Source of the DNA: Megasphaera elsdenii
GTDB lineage: Bacteria; Bacillota; Negativicutes; Veillonellales; Megasphaeraceae
Length of the DNA: 64,000 nucleotides
Reading direction: 5' to 3'
NCBI RefSeq assembly: GCF_020539865.1
Contig: NZ_JAJBQV010000003.1
Location: 1 to 64,000, forward strand
Position numbers and translations under genes: made by a program. Positions 60,411 through 64,000 of this stretch are shown here, piece after piece (position 1 is the stretch's first letter; each line of letters opens with the position of its first letter). The notes below the pieces were generated by a model, which worked only from the letters and a program-made list of their open reading frames with translations, was not told where the DNA came from and made no database searches.

Positions 60411-61583
60411 ATGATACAAAAACGCAAACTTGCGACGATGAGCGTCACCGTACTCACCATCGCCGCGCTCTTAGCCGGCTGTGGGGCCAACCCAAGTGCG
60501 ACTAAGGCTCCCGTTGCAGTCAACACGTACAAAGTCGTCGCCGCGGACACGCCGGTCAAGGCCGAGTACAGCGGTACCGTGACGGCAACAGACAAGGTGC
60601 CTGTCCGGCCTAAGATTTCCGGCCGTGTCGTAGAAAAATACGTCCAAGGCGGTCAGGAAGTCACGGAAGGGCAGCCGTTGTTCCGCCTCGACAGCCGGAC
60701 CTATGACGCCGCCCTGGCCCAGGCCAAGGCTACCCAGGCTCAGTCCGAAGCCAATCTGGCCAATCAGCAGCTGAACCTGCGCCGTTACCAGACCCTGGCC
60801 AGCCAGGACGCCATCCCGCAGCAGACCGTCACCGACCAGGAAGCGGCTACGCAGCAGCAGCAGGCTGTCGTCGAAGCCAATGCAGCCCAGGTCGACGCTG
60901 CTCAGGATAACGTCGACGATACCATTGTCTATGCTCCGTTCAGCGGCAAATTGAACGTCGATGACGTACCTATCGGTACCTTTGCGACGGCCGGTTCGAC
61001 GGCACTGGTCACCATTTCTTCGACCAATCCGGTCTATGTCGAATTCTCCATCAGCGAAGCCGAATACCTGCAGATGACCAAGCAGGCTGCGGACAACGCC
61101 GGCAGCTGGGGCGACCATCTCCTGCTCCGCTTGAGCGACGGCACCATGTATCCTTATGAAGGCCATGTCACCCAGGTCAACCACGGCATGGATGGCAACT
61201 CTGGCTCGATCATCGTCAAGGCCGTCTTCGACAATCCGGATAATCTCCTCATCCCAGGCCTCTATGCGACGGTCGTTTCCGATACCCAGATCCAGCGCAA
61301 TGCCCTGTCCGTACCGCAGCGCGCCGTCCAGCAGACGCTGGGTAAATATTATGTATCCGTCATCGACGGCAATGGCGAAGCCCAGAACCGGGAAGTCACG
61401 CCGGGCCAGAAAGTCGGCAAATTCTGGATCATCAACGATGGTCTTCAGGATGGCGATACGATTATCGTCGACGGCTACCAGAAGGCCAAAGGCGCTGCCT
61501 TGGACCAGCACTTGCTGACCAAGGCCGATATCGACAACGACAGCTCCGATACGTCGTCGGACACATCATCGTCAAATAGTTAG
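60411..61583 (+). CDS. RND efflux periplasmic adaptor lipoprotein
   Basis: A 390-residue membrane fusion protein of the AcrA/MexA type. Lipoprotein signal peptide with lipobox LLAGC (Cys24), a lipoyl half-motif (VPVRPKISGRVVEKYVQGG), a Gln/Ala-rich coiled-coil hairpin (about 100-165), a second lipoyl half (IVYAPFSGKLNVDDVPIG), and a beta-barrel domain; the tail is Asp/Ser-rich. It bridges the inner-membrane pump and an outer-membrane channel, evidence for a diderm cell. The ATG at 60411 follows AGGAGG by 9 bases. Confidence 0.94.
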   Translation: MIQKRKLATMSVTVLTIAALLAGCGANPSATKAPVAVNTYKVVAADTPVKAEYSGTVTATDKVPVRPKISGRVVEKYVQGGQEVTEGQPLFRLDSRTYDAALAQAKATQAQSEANLANQQLNLRRYQTLASQDAIPQQTVTDQEAATQQQQAVVEANAAQVDAAQDNVDDTIVYAPFSGKLNVDDVPIGTFATAGSTALVTISSTNPVYVEFSISEAEYLQMTKQAADNAGSWGDHLLLRLSDGTMYPYEGHVTQVNHGMDGNSGSIIVKAVFDNPDNLLIPGLYATVVSDTQIQRNALSVPQRAVQQTLGKYYVSVIDGNGEAQNREVTPGQKVGKFWIINDGLQDGDTIIVDGYQKAKGAALDQHLLTKADIDNDSSDTSSDTSSSNS

Positions 61584-61595
61584 GGAGGCGAGACC

Positions 61596-64000
61596 GTGAT
61601 ATCTAAGTTCTTTATCGACCGGCCTATCTTTGCTATCGTCATTTCGCTGATCATTTCCATCTTCGGCCTGTTGTCGATGGCGACTCTGCCGGTTGCCAAG
61701 TATCCGCAGGTCACGCCGCCGCAGGTCCGCGTCTCGGCTACTTATATCGGCGCGAATGCCGAAGTCGTCGGCACGACCGTGGCCAGCGTCATCGAACGCC
61801 AGCTCGTCGGTGTCGATAACCTGGTCAATATGGAAAGCTCGACGAACGATAACGGGTCTTACTCCATGACCGTCCAGTTCAAGTCCGGCAGCGATGGTGA
61901 TATGGACACGGTCAACACTCAGAACCGCGTCAGCCAGGTCCAGTCGACCTTGCCGTCAGAAGTTACCCAGACCGGCGTTACAGTCCAGAAGTCGACGAGT
62001 TCCATGGCTATGGTCTTCGCCCTGGTTTCGCCCAATGGCTCTTATGATGCGACGTTCATGAAGAACTATGCTACCCAATACTTCATGGATGAACTGAAAT
62101 CCGTCCCGGGCATCGGCGACGTCCAGGAATTCGGGTCTGACTATGCCATGCGCATCTGGCTCAACCCGATGAAGATGAATATCTTGAAGATTACACCGAC
62201 CGATGTCATCTCGGCTATCAGCACTCAGAATAAACAGGCCGCTGTCGGCACCATCGGCTCCCAGCCGTCGCCGAACAACCAGACCTACCAGTATACCCTG
62301 CGTACCGACGGCCGCTTGCAGACGGCGGAACAGTTCAAGAACGTCATCGTCCGCACCAATCCCGACGGTACCATGGTCCGCGTCGGCGACATTGCCGATG
62401 TCAGCCTGGGATCCAAGGATTATTCCGTTGCCACTAACCTCAACGGCGGCAAGGCTGCCGGTTTCATGATCAGCCTGACAGCAGACGCCAATGCCATGCA
62501 GTCTGTCAGTGGTGCCCGCAAGGTCTTGGAAAAGGCTAAGCAGGCTTTCCCGGCTGATATGGATTATAAAATCGTCTACGATAGCACGACCTTCGTTACG
62601 GCGTCGATTCATGAAGTTATTGAAACCTTCATCGAGGCCCTGCTGCTGGTCGCCCTCATCGTTTATATCTTCCTCCAGAGCGGCCGGTCGACGCTGATCC
62701 CGCTCATCGCCGTCCCGGTATCGCTGCTGGGTACCTTTGCCTGCTTCAAGGTCCTCGATTTCTCCATTAATACGTTGACCTTGTTCGCCATGGTCTTGGC
62801 TATCGGCCTCCTCGTCGACGATGCCATCGTCGTCATCGAAGCCGTTGAATACGAAATCAAGTACAATGCCCGAAGTCCGCGGGAGGCGACGATTATCGCT
62901 ATGGAAAACGTACAGAACCCGGTTATCGGTGTTGCCTGCGTCCTGGCCGCCGTCTTCATCCCCGTCGGCTTCATCAGCGGCATGAGCGGTATCCTCTACC
63001 GCCAGTTCGCCCTGACCATTGCCGTGTCGGTCCTCATTTCGGCCTTCGTCGCTTTGACCCTGACACCGGCCATGTGTGCGTCGATTTTGAATGTCCACAA
63101 ACCCAATGACAACCCCAAGGGCATTTACAAGTTCTTCCAGAAATTCAATGATGCCTTCGATAGGCTCATCGCCTGGTATGGCCTGCGCCTGGCTCACTTG
63201 CAGCTTCACCTCAAATGGTGCGTGGCCTTCCTGGTCATCATCAGCGCCTTCACGGCAGGCGTCTTCAAAGTCATGCCGACTGGCTTCGTCCCGTCGGAAG
63301 ATAATGCCTTCGTCATGATGAACGTCACCTTGCCCGAAGGCATTTCCCAGACGGAAACGAAACAAGTCAGTGAACAAATCAGCAAATGGCTGGAACAGCA
63401 GCCGGGCGTGACCAGTGTCATGAACGTTGTCGGTTTCAGTATCCTGGCCAATGGGCCGAAATCGAATGGGGCTACGTCCTTCATCGGCATGAGTGACTGG
63501 GATGAACGTAAAGATAAATCCCTGTCCGTCGACGCCCTGGTCGGCAAGATCATGGGCATGGGCAATCAGATTCCTCAGGCTACGGTCATCGCCATGAACC
63601 CGCCGCCAATCGACGGCATGGGCACATCGTCGGGCTTTACGATGCAGCTGGAAAACCGCGGCAGCCATACGACGGCCGAATTGTCAGCGATGGCACAGAA
63701 ATTCATCGCCGCTGCCCGGAAGCGGCCGGAAATCGGGTCGGTCTACACGGCCTTTGCTGCCGATACGCCGGGCTATCAGCTCGACATCGACCGCGATAAA
63801 GTTGCCAAAGAAGGCGTTTCCCTGAGCGACCTCTATTCGACGCTCCAGTCCTTCTATGGTTCCTATCAGGTCAACGATTTCACCATGTTCGGTCGTAATT
63901 TCAAGGTCGTCGTTCAGGCCGCTCCGGAATTCCGTGAAACCATCGATGCCAATAACCACATCTACGTCCGCAACAGTGCCAACCAGCTCGTTTCGGTGGC
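61596..64000 (+). CDS. RND efflux permease (HAE1/AcrB-like), 3' end beyond window
   Basis: The frame is open from GTG at 61596 to the window end (801 codons; full length would be about 1030-1050). Motifs: FFIDRPIFAIVISLIISIFG (first helix), GTTVASVIERQLVG, and the proton-relay acidic pair Asp408-Asp409 in LLVDDAIVVIEAVE, equivalent to AcrB Asp407/408. This matches the hydrophobe/amphiphile efflux class. GGAGG lies before the start. It should pair with the adaptor and an outer-membrane factor, not seen here. Confidence 0.95.
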   Translation, partial: MISKFFIDRPIFAIVISLIISIFGLLSMATLPVAKYPQVTPPQVRVSATYIGANAEVVGTTVASVIERQLVGVDNLVNMESSTNDNGSYSMTVQFKSGSDGDMDTVNTQNRVSQVQSTLPSEVTQTGVTVQKSTSSMAMVFALVSPNGSYDATFMKNYATQYFMDELKSVPGIGDVQEFGSDYAMRIWLNPMKMNILKITPTDVISAISTQNKQAAVGTIGSQPSPNNQTYQYTLRTDGRLQTAEQFKNVIVRTNPDGTMVRVGDIADVSLGSKDYSVATNLNGGKAAGFMISLTADANAMQSVSGARKVLEKAKQAFPADMDYKIVYDSTTFVTASIHEVIETFIEALLLVALIVYIFLQSGRSTLIPLIAVPVSLLGTFACFKVLDFSINTLTLFAMVLAIGLLVDDAIVVIEAVEYEIKYNARSPREATIIAMENVQNPVIGVACVLAAVFIPVGFISGMSGILYRQFALTIAVSVLISAFVALTLTPAMCASILNVHKPNDNPKGIYKFFQKFNDAFDRLIAWYGLRLAHLQLHLKWCVAFLVIISAFTAGVFKVMPTGFVPSEDNAFVMMNVTLPEGISQTETKQVSEQISKWLEQQPGVTSVMNVVGFSILANGPKSNGATSFIGMSDWDERKDKSLSVDALVGKIMGMGNQIPQATVIAMNPPPIDGMGTSSGFTMQLENRGSHTTAELSAMAQKFIAAARKRPEIGSVYTAFAADTPGYQLDIDRDKVAKEGVSLSDLYSTLQSFYGSYQVNDFTMFGRNFKVVVQAAPEFRETIDANNHIYVRNSANQLVSV

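Noticed and set aside
1..64000. CRISPR arrays, insertion sequences, prophage genes
   Set aside because: No regularly spaced direct repeats and no transposase or phage proteins were found on either strand.

Overview
The window reads as chromosomal DNA of a diderm Firmicute of class Negativicutes, most likely Megasphaera and close to M. elsdenii. The butyryl-CoA dehydrogenase, EtfB/EtfA and rubredoxin proteins look nearly identical to the M. elsdenii proteins as I remember them, and the catalytic base falls at Glu367 as in that enzyme. Firmicute-style regulation (T-box, S-box, TTG/GTG starts with strong GGAGG sites) sits beside diderm traits (RND efflux permease with a lipoprotein adaptor). No integrase, transposase, CRISPR array or phage gene was seen. 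This is a core-genome window with about 55 genes.

Layout. 1-760: two near-identical tRNA-Val(GAC) genes flank a MerR regulator. 760-4720: a DUF2520 dehydrogenase with panB, then a split transketolase. 4721-8720: an intergenic palindromic repeat, then a tight operon pncB / ADP-ribosylglycohydrolase / larE / nth. 8740-10309: an S-box (SAM-I) riboswitch ahead of a BrnQ-type transporter. 10369-13124: aldehyde dehydrogenase and malic enzyme. 13286-15429: glycerophosphodiester phosphodiesterase and Na+/alanine symporter. 15650-18906: nadABC with a palindromic operator candidate. 18959-22926: a 50-residue ORF, mutY, a membrane metallophosphoesterase, a nucleoid-associated protein and a small membrane protein. 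22932-29814: uvrB, uvrA, uvrC. 29854-33242: secreted DUF3298 protein, rubredoxin, a DUF2262-like protein and a SCIFF ranthipeptide system (precursor, radical SAM maturase, small membrane protein). 33264-38428: sufCBDSU. 38599-41269: divergent lgt and a GH18 protein. 41261-44542: leuS and a NUDIX hydrolase. 44727-47965: bcd-etfB-etfA with a structured leader. 48205-50417: T-box leader and thrS. 50550-53149: rbgA, rnhB and convergent corA. 53396-57897: smc-ftsY. 57909-59696: YhcH-family protein, thiM, thiW. 59714-64000: TetR regulator, RND adaptor and an RND permease cut by the window end.

Themes. Pyridine nucleotide metabolism recurs: de novo (nadABC), salvage (pncB), ADP-ribose removal, and LarE, whose pincer cofactor is made from nicotinate adenine dinucleotide. 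The bcd-etf operon is the central electron-bifurcating step of butyrate/caproate formation and has a codon usage unlike its neighbours. Many transcription units begin with a TTGACA-17-TATAAT promoter followed by a short leader with a hairpin. Terminators reuse a near-identical AGGCTGTC/GACAGCCT stem, and three carry an adjoining 80-bp palindromic repeat. The best candidates for new biology are the pncB-ARH-larE linkage, the SCIFF locus with its coupled membrane protein, the S-box BrnQ, the structured bcd leader and the palindromic repeat family.
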